Positions 30,641 through 40,198 are shown, counted from the stretch's first letter. The stretch: DNA of 64,000 nucleotides from JAQBVV01 sp965249205 (GCA_965249205.1 CBDFLL010000004.1:62001-126000); one strand, 5' to 3'. Notes: generated by a model not told the origin, from the letters alone. Translations and numbers: made by a program.

Positions 30641-30728
30641 CAATAGGGGACTAAAATCGAATCGGCCGGAGAGCCGAATTACCAAAAAGAGGAGCAGGCA
30701 ACGGATCCGTCAAACTCAGGAGGATACA

Positions 30729-30809
30729 ATGCGCGCTGATCGTTTCATCATGCCAAGTATCGCTGCTTTTCGCGCTGGGTTCGCGCTAAGCGCGATCGAT
30801 CCGACATGA
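30729..30809 (+). CDS. 26-codon leader reading frame (remnant of a signal peptide)
   Basis: A strong ribosome site (AGGAGG, 5 bp) precedes ATG 30729: MRADRFIMPSIAAF, RAGFALSAIDPT, stop. It looks like the original signal peptide of TctC, now cut off. Its TGA overlaps the present TctC start (ATGATGATG), which would couple translation. Confidence 0.5.
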   Translation: MRADRFIMPSIAAFRAGFALSAIDPT

Positions 30810-31861
30810 TGATGCCTTCATCGGTGACCCGCATTGTCCTCTGTGCGTCGGTGGCCGGCGTGTTCGCGACGGCAGGCTGCGGTGGAGAGCCCACCGGCGC
30901 CGAACGGGGGCCGCAAGAGACACTCGCGGCGGCAACGGTCGGCTCCGCGGCCATGGCCGAGTCCGACTTTCCCAACAAGCCAATCACCTACATTCTGCCG
31001 TACTCGGCGGGCGGCACCACCGACCTCGGCGCTCGCGCCCTCGCCCAGATCGCCGAGGCCGATCTGGGCCAGCCCATTACCGTCGTCAACACGGCCGGTG
31101 CCGCCGGATCGGTTGGACTGGCGCGACTTGCCAAGTCGGCCCCCGATGGCTACACCATTGGCACCTTCAACGCGATCACCACGGGAATCGAACCGCACAT
31201 GAGGAAGGTCCCGTTCGATCCGCTGAACGATTTCTCGCCGATCGTCATTTACGGTGGCTACAACAGCTTTGTCGCGGTCAGCAACGACAAGCCCTGGACA
31301 TCGCTCGCCGAGGTTATCGACTTCGCCAAGCAGAACCCCAAGGTGCTGACGGTGGGCGTTTCGGGCATCGGTTCCAGCACCCATCTCGGCGTCGCGCGGT
31401 TGATGTCGGAAAACCAGGCGACGGTCACGTTCGTGCCCTTCGGCGGAGGCGCTCCGACAACGGCGGCCATGTTGGGCGGGCACATCGACGTCGCTGCGGT
31501 TTCGAGCGAGGTCGTGCCGCATGTCAAGGCCGGCAAGGCCCGCCTGTTGACGCTCCTCCAGAACACGAGACTTTCTCAATTCCCCGATCTGAAAAATATC
31601 CGCGAACTTGGATATGACTGGGATGTGAATTCGTGGGTCGGCGTCGCCGGGCCCAAGGGCATGGATCCGGACGCCTTCAAGAGACTCCAGGACGCCTTTC
31701 TCAAGGCCGCCAAAACGGACGAGTTCAAGAAGCGGATGGCGGACCTGGCGTTGGCTCACTACGCGGTTGGCCCGGAAGAATCGGCGAAATGGGTGCAACA
31801 AAGCCATGCGGAATTCGGCCAGGTCGTGAAGGATTTGCAGATCGGCCTTTACGCCAAATAG
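30806..31861 (+). CDS. tctC: TctC/Bug-type periplasmic solute-binding protein with a lipoprotein signal
   Basis: 351 aa. The mature domain (SDFPNKPITYILPYSAGGTT, DLGARALAQIAEADLGQPIT, PDGYTIGTFNAITTGIEPHM) is the tripartite tricarboxylate transporter binding protein. The first ~45 residues are unusual: MPSSVTRIVLCASVAGVFA ends in a lipobox (TAGC), then a Gly/Glu linker and SAAMAESDFP, where AMA-E is the normal Sec cleavage end. So a GC-rich segment with a lipoprotein signal has been inserted between a cut-off native signal peptide (30729-30809) and the mature protein. Confidence 0.9.
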   Translation: MMMPSSVTRIVLCASVAGVFATAGCGGEPTGAERGPQETLAAATVGSAAMAESDFPNKPITYILPYSAGGTTDLGARALAQIAEADLGQPITVVNTAGAAGSVGLARLAKSAPDGYTIGTFNAITTGIEPHMRKVPFDPLNDFSPIVIYGGYNSFVAVSNDKPWTSLAEVIDFAKQNPKVLTVGVSGIGSSTHLGVARLMSENQATVTFVPFGGGAPTTAAMLGGHIDVAAVSSEVVPHVKAGKARLLTLLQNTRLSQFPDLKNIRELGYDWDVNSWVGVAGPKGMDPDAFKRLQDAFLKAAKTDEFKKRMADLALAHYAVGPEESAKWVQQSHAEFGQVVKDLQIGLYAK

Positions 31862-31902
31862 GAAACGACACCGGCATGGGTTTGGCTCGACGCACCGGGC
31901 CC

Positions 31903-32373
31903 ATGCCTTTCAATACGATACGTTGGCGACACATGGCCAATAGCGAGCGCAAGAGCGCCATGATATGGGCGGCGGCCTGGTTCGCCGGCGCCTGTTTCAT
32001 CTATTTCGTCGCCATTCCCATCGGCATCGAGGAGCCTTCCTACGCGACCCAGTCGCCGGCTCTGTTTCCGAGGGTCATGGCCGTGACCTTCGGTACCTTG
32101 GCCGTCGTTCTTTTCGTTCTGGAATGGCGGGGTTTCCATACCCGAGACATTGAGAATATCAGCCCTTGGTTCTTTGTCGCTCCCGCCGTGGCGGCCATCT
32201 ACGTCTTGCTGCTCGGACCGATCGGCTTTCCCATTGCGACCGGTTGTGCGCTGGCGGCTTTGCTCTTGATCTTTGGCGAACGCCGGCCAAGCATTATTCT
32301 TATCGTGTCCGGCGTAACCGCCATCGGCATCCACACCATCTTCGTTTACCTTCTTCATATTCCGTTGCCGTAA
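31903..32373 (+). CDS. tctB: TctB-type small membrane subunit
   Basis: 156 aa from ATG 31903 (ATG 31933 also possible). Four transmembrane helices: MIWAAAWFAGACFIYFVAIP, VMAVTFGTLAVVLFVLEW, WFFVAPAVAAIYVLLLGPIG, IILIVSGVTAIGIHTIFVYL. The ESPALFPR-like ATQSPALFPRVMA motif is the TctB signature. Between tctC and tctA. Confidence 0.9.
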   Translation: MPFNTIRWRHMANSERKSAMIWAAAWFAGACFIYFVAIPIGIEEPSYATQSPALFPRVMAVTFGTLAVVLFVLEWRGFHTRDIENISPWFFVAPAVAAIYVLLLGPIGFPIATGCALAALLLIFGERRPSIILIVSGVTAIGIHTIFVYLLHIPLP

Positions 32374-32397
32374 GGAGTCCTGGGATGATGGCCCCCC

Positions 32398-33009
32398 ATG
32401 CTGGCTGATATTGGAAGCGCCATTGCCCTGGTTCTGACTTGGCAGGCACTTCTGTGGATCACCATAGGCTACAGTCTGGGGGCGCTGCTGGGCGCCATCC
32501 CCGGATTGACCGGTATCGTCGGCATCGCGCTTTTGCTCCCCCTCAGCTTCTATCTACCACCCTGGGTCGCTATTCCCATGCTGGTCGCCATCGGCAAGGG
32601 GTCGAGCTTCGGATGTAATATTCCGGCCATCCTGCTCAATACGCCGGGCACGCCGGCTGCGGCGGCTACGTGCATCGACGGCCATAAGCTTGCTCTCCAG
32701 GGAAAGGGCTCGAAGGCCCTCAAGGTCAATCTGTACGCTGGTTTGTGCGGCGATCTTTTCAGCGATATCGTGCTTATTCTGTCGGCAGGCCTGCTTGCCC
32801 AGGTGGCGCTCACATTCGGGCCGGCGGAATACGCGGCCATTATGGTTTTCTCCCTGACCGTAGTTGGCGCCGTTTCCACGGGCGCCGTCTCCAAGGGAAT
32901 CATGGGCGCCGCTCTGGGCGTACTGCTGGGCATGGTCGGAACGGACATGATCACCGGGGTGCCCGTCTCGACTTTGGTGTTCTCGAGCTTACCAGCGGCA
33001 TCAACATGA
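32398..33009 (+). CDS. tctA: TctA large membrane subunit, first frame (frameshifted)
   Basis: Motifs GYSLGALLGAIPGLTGIVGI, LPLSFYLPPWVAIPMLVAIG, GSSFGCNIPAILLNTPGTPA are TctA signatures. At GMVGTDMITGVP the frame diverges. The other frame reads RLDFGVLELTSGINM, the expected continuation. One base is missing near 32962 (gtgcccgtc for an expected gtgccgcgtc). The product ends 15 residues later, so the transporter is probably inactive. Confidence 0.85.
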   Translation: MLADIGSAIALVLTWQALLWITIGYSLGALLGAIPGLTGIVGIALLLPLSFYLPPWVAIPMLVAIGKGSSFGCNIPAILLNTPGTPAAAATCIDGHKLALQGKGSKALKVNLYAGLCGDLFSDIVLILSAGLLAQVALTFGPAEYAAIMVFSLTVVGAVSTGAVSKGIMGAALGVLLGMVGTDMITGVPVSTLVFSSLPAAST

Positions 33010-33908
33010 TCGCGCTGATGATCGGATTGTTGCCGCTCGCCGAGATCTTTCTTCAGGCGGAGCGCCTGCTGAGCCATAAGAAGAGCGATGGAACTCGCCG
33101 CGAAACCGTGCCGCAACCCGGCCACCCCGACGATTCCCGTATCACCAGGGATGATTGGCCGCTGGTTATCAAGGCGACGGCCATCGGTTCGCTCATCGGA
33201 ACGGCGATTGGCGCCCTGCCGGGCATAGGCCAGAGTGTCGCCGCCTTCGTCGGCTATGGAGAGGCACGCCGCTTTTCGTCCAATCCCGAACGCTTCGGCA
33301 CAGGCACCGTCGAGGGGGTCGCCGCGCCCGAGGCCGCGGCAAGCGCGGTCAACGGCGCCAATATGATTCCCCTGCTGGCTCTTGGTATTCCGGGCGACGT
33401 CATCGCCGCCGTACTCTTGGGCGCCTTTCTGATCCAGGGGCTGGCGCCAGGTCCCTTGTTGTTCGAAGAGCATCGAGTGACGGTTTTCGCGCTATATGCA
33501 GGGATGATGCTGACCAACCTGATTCATTTGCCGGTCGGCCTCCTGTTCATTCGCGCGGCGACCTTCATCACTCGGATCAAGCTTTCGCACATGCTGCCCG
33601 TCATCTTCATCCTTTGCGTGGCGGGTACGTTCGCCTTGAACAACTGTCTGTTCGACGTCTTCGTTCTGGTCGTCGCCGGCTTTTTCGGGGCTCTTCTGCG
33701 AAAAGGCGGGTTTGCCTCGGTGGCCATCGTCATCGGCTTCATCCTCGGTCCCTTGCTCGAGAATTCGGTTCGACAGGCATTGCTCATCTCCCAGGGAAGT
33801 TACCTGACGTTCCTGGAGCGCCCCATATCGCTCTTGTTCATCGTTCTGACGCTGGTGTCCATCGTCGGCACGTCTATCCGCGGCCAGTCATCAATGAGAA
33901 GAGGCTGA
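32964..33908 (+). CDS. tctA: TctA large membrane subunit, second frame
   Basis: Continues RLDFGVLELTSGINMIALMI, then IGTAIGALPGIGQSVAAFVG, FGTGTVEGVAAPEAAASAVN, GANMIPLLALGIPGDVIAAV and later helices to RPISLLFIVLTLVSIVGTSI. These are the second TctA half with its conserved GAAAPEAANNA-like loop. Lacks a start of its own. Confidence 0.8.
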   Translation, partial: RLDFGVLELTSGINMIALMIGLLPLAEIFLQAERLLSHKKSDGTRRETVPQPGHPDDSRITRDDWPLVIKATAIGSLIGTAIGALPGIGQSVAAFVGYGEARRFSSNPERFGTGTVEGVAAPEAAASAVNGANMIPLLALGIPGDVIAAVLLGAFLIQGLAPGPLLFEEHRVTVFALYAGMMLTNLIHLPVGLLFIRAATFITRIKLSHMLPVIFILCVAGTFALNNCLFDVFVLVVAGFFGALLRKGGFASVAIVIGFILGPLLENSVRQALLISQGSYLTFLERPISLLFIVLTLVSIVGTSIRGQSSMRRG

Positions 33909-34286
33909 CCGAAACAGGTCCGCCGGTGCAGCACTGAAGCAACCGACACAAAACACGGGCAAAACTCGGGCAGCCACGGACGTTCCGGTTGGGTGGCGAA
34001 AGCCACCGGACCCGCTACTCCACACCTTCGAAGGCCTCTGAAGCCTCCTGGAAGAGATCCAGAGGGTTCCCTAAGCCTTCAAGCAGTTAGAGAAATCAGA
34101 CGCCTCGGCGAACGGTATGGCCTCCCTAAGCATTCCCAGTTGGAACTATTGATTCAGGCTCTCAGCTTGCGGGGTCGGCACCAGTCGCTTCAGTTCCTCG
34201 AATCAGCGTCGAAAGTCATTACTCATGCGGGCGACTCCACAACATAGCCGAGGCTGCGTAGTTCCCGGGTCATCTGATTCATAGAA
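33909..34286. other. Intergenic stretch without a supported gene
   Basis: A plus-strand frame (33993-34247, 84 codons; AVREIRRLGERYGLPKHSQL) is open but unsupported by any recognised family. No terminator or tRNA is seen. It marks the boundary between the transferred Tct cluster and the topoisomerase operon. Confidence 0.4.
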
Positions 34287-36191
34287 TTAGACGTCGAGCT
34301 CTTGCGCTTCCTCGGCTCGCTCCATGATGAAGCGGAAGCGCGCCGACGCATCCTTCCCCATCAACTCGTTGATCACACGATCGGTGACAATCTGGTCCGC
34401 GATCTCCACTCGCAACAGCCGCCGCGTCTTCGGATTCAACGTCGTCTCCCAGAGCACCTTGGGCATCATTTCGCCCAGCCCCTTGAATCGCGTGATCTCG
34501 GGATTGCTGCGTCCGTTGGCGTGCTGCTTCAGGATCTGGTCGCGATGCGTATCATCCAGCGCCCAGTGGGTCTCCTTGCCGATGTCGATCCGGTAGAGTG
34601 GCGGCTGCGCAAGGAAGACCCTCCCGTTCGAGATGAGTTGAGGGATGTGGCGGTAGAGAAACGTCAGCAGCAACGTGGCGATGTGATGCCCGTCGGAGTC
34701 AGCGTCGGCAAGAATCACGATTCTCCCGTACCGCAGCCTCCCCACGTCGAAGCCCTTGCCCACGCCGCACCCGAGCGCCGTGACAAGATCCGCCAGCTCC
34801 TTGTTCTCGAGCACCTTGGCCAGCGTCAGCCCCTCGGTGTTCATCACTTTGCCGCGAAGCGGAAGGATCGCCTGCCTCGTTCGGTCCCGCCCCTGTTTTG
34901 CGGAGCCCCCGGCTGAGTCTCCCTCAACCACAAACAGCTCGCTGTCCTCGCGACCGGCGCCGGTACAGTCGCTGAGCTTGCCCGGCAGATTCAAACGACC
35001 GGAGGTCGCGGTCTTGCGCGTCACTTCGGCCTGAGCTGCACGACTCGCTTCGCGCGCGCGCGCAGCCAGGATCGCCCGACCGACGATCGCCTCGGCGACA
35101 CTGCGATTGTGATTGAGCCAGTGCTCCAGCGCCGGCCGTACCGCGGAATCGACCGCCGATGTGAGTTCGGGGTTGTTGAGCCTGTCCTTTGTCTGCCCTT
35201 GAAACTGTGGTTCCTGGATGAAGATACTGACCACACCGGTCAGGCCTTCCCGAATGTCTTCGGCCACCAGCGTCACGCCTTTCGGCGCGAGCGCATGCGT
35301 CTCGATGTAGTTACGCACCGCCTTGCCGAGACCGGCGCGCAGCCCGTTCTCGTGCGTCCCGCCAGAGCCCGTCGGGATGCCATTGACATAGCTCCGAACG
35401 TGTTCATCGGTTGCCTCGGTCCACTGCAGTACGAGATCGAGTCTCGGCTCGCTCTCCCGCGCCTGCACGAACGCGATGTCGTGCACCGGCTTTGCGCCAC
35501 GCTCCGCGACAATCTTCTTTACATAGTCGGACAGGCCTTCGTCATGGTGGAAGACCTCCTTCGTGCGATCCGCCTCGTTCTCGAACGTGACACGAATGCC
35601 TTTGTGGATATAGCTGGCCACCTCGAGGCGCTCCCGGATCGTGGCCGGATCGAATTCAATCTTCGGAAAGATCGTCGGGTCGGGATGAAAGAAGACGGTC
35701 GTGCCACTGCCACGCGCGGCGCCCGCTTTCGTCAAGGGCCCTGTCGGCTTCCCCCGCTTGAAGGCGATCTTCCAGAGTGCGCCGTCGCGTTTCACGCTCG
35801 CACGCAGCTCCGACGACAGCGCATTCACGACGCTGGCGCCGACGCCATGCAGGCCGCCCGCCGTCTTGTAACTTCCGTGCTCGAACTTCCCACCAGCGTG
35901 CAACACGGTGAAGATCACCTCGAGCGCGCTCTTCTTCGTCGACCGATGTTTGTCCACCGGAATGCCGCGACCATCGTCGGAGATCGTGATCGAGCTGCCG
36001 TCCGCGTGGAGTGTCACGGCCACATTGGATGCGAAGCCGTTCATCGCTTCGTCCACCGCGTTGTCGAGGATCTCCCACACGAGGTGGTGAAGGCCGGCTG
36101 TGCCTACGCCGCCGATGTACATGCCCGGGCGCCTTCGGACCGGGTCAAGTCCTTCAAGGACGGTGATGTCTTTGGCGGTGTAGTTACTCAC
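34287..36191 (-). CDS. parE: DNA topoisomerase IV subunit B (GyrB/ParE family)
   Basis: 634 aa from GTG 36191 (SNYTAKDITVLEGLDPVRRR), a start that overlaps the NYN gene's stop by 8 bp. GHKL ATPase: EILDNAVDEAMNG, ITISDDGRGIPVDKH, GGLHGVGASVVNALS. Transducer QTKDRLNNPE. Toprim: LFVVEGDSAGGSAKQGRDR and VILADADSDGHHI. The length without the ~170-residue GyrB insert and the linkage to parC favour topo IV, although Gyr/Par assignment cannot be settled here. Confidence 0.9.
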   Translation of the reverse strand: MSNYTAKDITVLEGLDPVRRRPGMYIGGVGTAGLHHLVWEILDNAVDEAMNGFASNVAVTLHADGSSITISDDGRGIPVDKHRSTKKSALEVIFTVLHAGGKFEHGSYKTAGGLHGVGASVVNALSSELRASVKRDGALWKIAFKRGKPTGPLTKAGAARGSGTTVFFHPDPTIFPKIEFDPATIRERLEVASYIHKGIRVTFENEADRTKEVFHHDEGLSDYVKKIVAERGAKPVHDIAFVQARESEPRLDLVLQWTEATDEHVRSYVNGIPTGSGGTHENGLRAGLGKAVRNYIETHALAPKGVTLVAEDIREGLTGVVSIFIQEPQFQGQTKDRLNNPELTSAVDSAVRPALEHWLNHNRSVAEAIVGRAILAARAREASRAAQAEVTRKTATSGRLNLPGKLSDCTGAGREDSELFVVEGDSAGGSAKQGRDRTRQAILPLRGKVMNTEGLTLAKVLENKELADLVTALGCGVGKGFDVGRLRYGRIVILADADSDGHHIATLLLTFLYRHIPQLISNGRVFLAQPPLYRIDIGKETHWALDDTHRDQILKQHANGRSNPEITRFKGLGEMMPKVLWETTLNPKTRRLLRVEIADQIVTDRVINELMGKDASARFRFIMERAEEAQELDV

Positions 36192-37713
36192 GTACCTCGG
36201 CGATGGCGGGCTGGATCTTTGCCGACTTCCGAGCCCGGACACGGGGCTTCGCAGGCTTCACCTTCGCTGCCTTTGCCGCCACCGTAGCCTTGGCTGACTT
36301 GGCCGCTTTGACCGCCTTGGCCGGCGCCTCGGCGGTGGACTTCGACTTGACCGCCTTGCGCCGGCGCACGGCCTTCTTCGGCACGGCGCCGGCCGTCGTC
36401 GAGTCTTCTTTCGCGGTCTCTGCCTTCATAGTGTCGGCTTCCGGAACCTCGGCCTGAGCCGAGTCGGCACCATCGACAACAGGTTCGCCCTCTGCGTGGC
36501 TCGCGCCACCTGCATCAGCGAACGATCCGTCGACAGGCGCGGCGCTCGTCAATGCGGTCAGCCTCGGGCCCGCGAACACACGAACCGCACCCTGGCGGTC
36601 CCGGTCGACGCGCAGCACACCCTCCTTGCCTGCAGCGCGAAGCAGATCGGCAACCGACGCAAAGCCGTAGTGTTTCTCGTCGAACCCTTCAACGGCGCTG
36701 CGAAGATACTGCTTCGCCTGACGGACATACATCGGCCATCGCGGCTGCGTCGCGGCTCCGTCGAACGCGTTCAGCACAGCACGAATCCCGTCCTGCATCG
36801 TCATGGGCGAGGCCGGCAGCGCGTCCTCGTCGTCCTCCACGTCGGCGGGAGGGCTAACAGGTGCTGGCGCTGCAACGGCCGCCCGCGACCTGCGCGATCT
36901 CGTCGACTTGGCCTTGACGGGTGGCTCCGCCTCGGCAGGAACCGCCCCATCTTCCCGGACCTCGACGAGCATGCTACGACCGGCGTCGCGCAGTGTCACA
37001 AACCCAGCCGCCGCCACCTTCTCCATGAAGTCGCGGAAGCTGCCGGCGCCATATTCACGCTCCGAGAATGTCGAGTCGAGCTGCAACAAGGTGCTCTTCA
37101 GCAGCCCGAGCTGTGGCGTGACCTCCCGGTCTGACAGCACCTTCAGCGCCCGCGTGATCAGCGGTAGTGCCTTGGTGACCGGGCTTGAGCCAGCGGAGCG
37201 CTTCGCCCCGCGTCCAGCCGAACGGCTCTTGGTGCCAACCAGGTTCTCGTACGCGATGAACTCGTGACAATTCTTCTGCATCGTGGAGCTGGTGAACTGG
37301 CGTCCACCGACCACGATCACCTTGCGGCCATACTGTTTGAGCTTCTCGACCAGCGAAATGAAGTCGCTGTCGCCGCCGACGATGACAAACGCGTTGATAT
37401 GATCGTGGGTGAAGGCCATCTCGAGTGCATCGAGGGCCATGGTGATGTCGGCGCCGTTCTTGTCCCCGCCGGGCGTCATGTTGCGCTGCACCATGCGGAT
37501 TGCATGCTGCGTCAACAGGCGGCTGTAGTCGCCCGCTCGCTTCCAGTCGCTGTAGGCGATCTTGGTGACGATCTCACCGCGTTCCTTGATGGCCTCGAGG
37601 ACGAGGCCGATATCGAATTGACCGCCGATCGTGTTCTTGACGCCGATTTCGACGTTGTCGAAATCGATGAACACGGCGATCCGAGTTCCACTTATATCTG
37701 TTGTAACGTTCAT
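36184..37713 (-). CDS. NYN-domain ribonuclease-like protein with two LOTUS (OST-HTH) domains
   Basis: 509 aa from ATG 37713 (MNVTTDISGTRIAVFIDFDN). NYN/PIN-like domain, residues ~10-165: FIDFDNVEIG, KNGADITMALDALEMAF, AFVIVGGDSDFISLVEKLKQ hold the acidic residues. LOTUS 1, ~185-260: LITRALKVLSDREVTPQLGL, SFRDFMEKVAAAGFVTLRD. LOTUS 2, ~315-385: QAKQYLRSAVEGFDEKHYGF, ASVADLLRAAGKEGVLRVD. The tail is a histone-H1-like Lys/Ala repeat (AKAVKAAKSAKATVAAKAAK). Lies between parC and parE, same strand and overlapping parE; role inferred as nucleic-acid binding. Confidence 0.85.
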   Translation of the reverse strand: MNVTTDISGTRIAVFIDFDNVEIGVKNTIGGQFDIGLVLEAIKERGEIVTKIAYSDWKRAGDYSRLLTQHAIRMVQRNMTPGGDKNGADITMALDALEMAFTHDHINAFVIVGGDSDFISLVEKLKQYGRKVIVVGGRQFTSSTMQKNCHEFIAYENLVGTKSRSAGRGAKRSAGSSPVTKALPLITRALKVLSDREVTPQLGLLKSTLLQLDSTFSEREYGAGSFRDFMEKVAAAGFVTLRDAGRSMLVEVREDGAVPAEAEPPVKAKSTRSRRSRAAVAAPAPVSPPADVEDDEDALPASPMTMQDGIRAVLNAFDGAATQPRWPMYVRQAKQYLRSAVEGFDEKHYGFASVADLLRAAGKEGVLRVDRDRQGAVRVFAGPRLTALTSAAPVDGSFADAGGASHAEGEPVVDGADSAQAEVPEADTMKAETAKEDSTTAGAVPKKAVRRRKAVKSKSTAEAPAKAVKAAKSAKATVAAKAAKVKPAKPRVRARKSAKIQPAIAEVRE

Positions 37714-37801
37714 TGATCTTTCGCGCGTCTGGCGACGCAAATTGAAATGCTCCGGGCCGGAGCTGAGTTGTGAGGCCTGGTAACAGTATACGCCAGCAAT
37801 C

Positions 37802-40198
37802 TCACTGGCCCGGATTCAGCGGCTCGGGGTTCTCGACTTCCGTCGGAATCACCCGACTGAACTGACCGCGCTGCAGCAACTCCCGCCCCTTGCCACCACG
37901 GCCCGTTACTTCGTATTTTCCGGTGCTAATCGTCTGTTCGCTGCCCCGGCTCGTTTCGACCCGCATCAGATCGCGGTCACCCCGCGATGCAACGAATCCC
38001 AGGACGTAGTCTTCGCCACCCAACTTAATGAGAATGACGCCTTTGCCAGGCCCGGACAGGTAATTCACGTCGTCAGCCCGGCACAGCATGGCTCGCGCGG
38101 ACCGTGTGGCAGCAATGACCACTTCCTCGCCGGTCACCCGCGCCACACCAACGACCTCCACACCCTGCGACGGACGCGCGTATCGACGACCGGCGCGCGT
38201 ACTGGGCTCGACGAATGATTCGAGACTGAACCGCAGACTATAGCCATCGCTGGTCACAGCCAGCGCGTGCACGGGCGGCACGTCCCCTTCTTTACGTGCG
38301 GCGATACGACCTGCGACGCGCTCATCGAGACTAAACGCCGCGATGACACGCTCGCCATCGCGAAGCTTGAACAGCTTCTGCACCGGCTCGCCGTATCCGG
38401 TGGATGCCGGCACGTCGACGATTCGTGAGGTATACGCCGCGCCAAGATTCGTGAAGAGCACGATCGTCGCGCGCGTGCTCCCCGGCAGCACCGCCAGCAC
38501 ACCGTCGCCCTCCCGCAGGCGCGTGGTCGACAGGTCCCGTACTTCCTTCTGCCGCTTCAACCAGCCATCGCGCGACACAATCACGACGTTGTCTTCGTCA
38601 ACGATGAAATCGTCGGCCGTGAACTGCACCTCCTCGGCGGCTTCGATCAAGGACCGCCGCCGATCCGCTTTTCCCGCGTACGCCTTCTGAATCTCGCCGA
38701 TCTCGTCGCGCACGATCTTCCAGCGCCCCTCCTCGTTCCTGAGCAGCCCACCGATCGTGCGAGCGCGCTTCCGTTTGTCGGCGAGCTCCTTCTGGATGAC
38801 GAGGATCTCAAGCCTGGCGAGGCGATACAGCTTCAACTCCAGAATGGCGTCGGTCTGCTCGGCATCGAGCCCAAACCGCTTGATGATCTTCGAGGCCGCG
38901 TCCGCCTTGCCGTCCGATCGGCGAATCAACTTCAGAATTTCATCGAGGGCGTCGAAGATCTCCGCGAACCCCTCGAGAATATGGATACGCTTCCGCAGCG
39001 CGAGCAGTTCGTGATCGAGTCGACGCGTGACGACATCGAGGCGAAAGTGGAGGAAGTGCCAAAGAATCGCCTTGAGGTCCAGGCGCTCCGGGCGGCCGAC
39101 ATCCTCGTTCTCCGTGGGGATCAGGCACGTCAGGTTGACCGCGAAGTTGGACTGCAGTGGCGTGTGCTTGTACAGATACGCCATCACCATCTTGGGGTCG
39201 GCGTCCTTCTTCAGCTCGAGCTCGATGCGCACGTCGTCGGTCGAGACATCCCTGACGTCAAGAAGCGGCGGTAGCGCACGCGACAGCACGACATCGGCGA
39301 TGCGCTCGACCAGGGTGGCTTTGTTAACGGCATAAGGAATGCTCGTGATGTAGAGCCTCCGCCCACCCCGCACCGCGGGACCCTCTCCCCATGTGCCGCG
39401 CAGGCGCACCGCGCCCGATCCGGTCCTGTAGATCTCCTTGAGCTCATCGGTCGAATTCACAATCTGTCCGCCGGTCGGAAAGTCCGGGCCTTTCACGTAG
39501 CGACAAAGCTGGACGCTGCTGAGGTCGGGATTGTCGAGCAGCTTCACGAGCGCAGCGCAGACCTCGCCGAGATTGTGGGGGGGCACGTTGGTCGCCATGC
39601 CGACGGCGATCCCGGTGGCACCATTGATGAGCAGATTGGGAATGCGCGCCGGCAGCACGACCGGCTCCGTTTTCGTCCCGTCGTAGTTCGGCTTGAAGGG
39701 CACCGTTGCCCGATCGATCTCGGCGAGCATCTCATCGGCAATGCGCGCCAGGCGGCACTCCGTGTAGCGCATGGCCGCCGCGCTATCACCATCGAGCGAT
39801 CCGAAGTTGCCAGAGCCATCAACCAGCGGATACCGCAGCGAAAAAGGCTGCGCCATCCGAACGAGTGTTTCGTACAACGCCACATCGCCGTGGGGGTGAA
39901 AGCTCCCCATCACGTCGCCCACGACCTTGGCGCACTTGCGGTGCCTCGCATCGGCCGTCAGGTGCTGCTGCCACATGGTGAAGAGGATCCGGCGCTGGAC
40001 GGGTTTGAGCCCGTCTCGAACATCGGGCAGCGCGCGCGACGTGATCACCGAGAGCGCGTAGTTGAGATACCGGCTCTGGGCCGCCTCGTGAAGCGCGACG
40101 GCGTCCACGCCCCCCCCTGGCGGCCCGCCCGTCGACGAGTCCGCGGTCTCGGGGAGATCGAAGAGCGATGGGGACGATTTGCGGCGGGTGCGTGCCAA
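37802..40198 (-). CDS. parC: DNA topoisomerase IV subunit A (GyrA/ParC family)
   Basis: About 798 aa with start TTG 40198 (ARTRRKSSPSLFDLPETADS); the open frame reaches 40300, overlapping the divergent gene region. Winged helix and active Tyr: AALHE ... LNYALSVITSRALPDVRDGL, KPVQRRILFTMWQ, GSFHPHGDVALYETLVRMAQ, DGDSAAAMRYTECRLARIAD (Tyr). Coiled-coil hairpin and gate, then a C-terminal beta-pinwheel with degenerate repeats and no classic GyrA box. First gene of the parC-NYN-parE operon. Confidence 0.9.
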   Translation of the reverse strand: MARTRRKSSPSLFDLPETADSSTGGPPGGGVDAVALHEAAQSRYLNYALSVITSRALPDVRDGLKPVQRRILFTMWQQHLTADARHRKCAKVVGDVMGSFHPHGDVALYETLVRMAQPFSLRYPLVDGSGNFGSLDGDSAAAMRYTECRLARIADEMLAEIDRATVPFKPNYDGTKTEPVVLPARIPNLLINGATGIAVGMATNVPPHNLGEVCAALVKLLDNPDLSSVQLCRYVKGPDFPTGGQIVNSTDELKEIYRTGSGAVRLRGTWGEGPAVRGGRRLYITSIPYAVNKATLVERIADVVLSRALPPLLDVRDVSTDDVRIELELKKDADPKMVMAYLYKHTPLQSNFAVNLTCLIPTENEDVGRPERLDLKAILWHFLHFRLDVVTRRLDHELLALRKRIHILEGFAEIFDALDEILKLIRRSDGKADAASKIIKRFGLDAEQTDAILELKLYRLARLEILVIQKELADKRKRARTIGGLLRNEEGRWKIVRDEIGEIQKAYAGKADRRRSLIEAAEEVQFTADDFIVDEDNVVIVSRDGWLKRQKEVRDLSTTRLREGDGVLAVLPGSTRATIVLFTNLGAAYTSRIVDVPASTGYGEPVQKLFKLRDGERVIAAFSLDERVAGRIAARKEGDVPPVHALAVTSDGYSLRFSLESFVEPSTRAGRRYARPSQGVEVVGVARVTGEEVVIAATRSARAMLCRADDVNYLSGPGKGVILIKLGGEDYVLGFVASRGDRDLMRVETSRGSEQTISTGKYEVTGRGGKGRELLQRGQFSRVIPTEVENPEPLNPGQ

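Noticed and set aside
33993..34247. 84-codon plus-strand reading frame
   Set aside because: No ribosome site, domain or neighbour context supports it.
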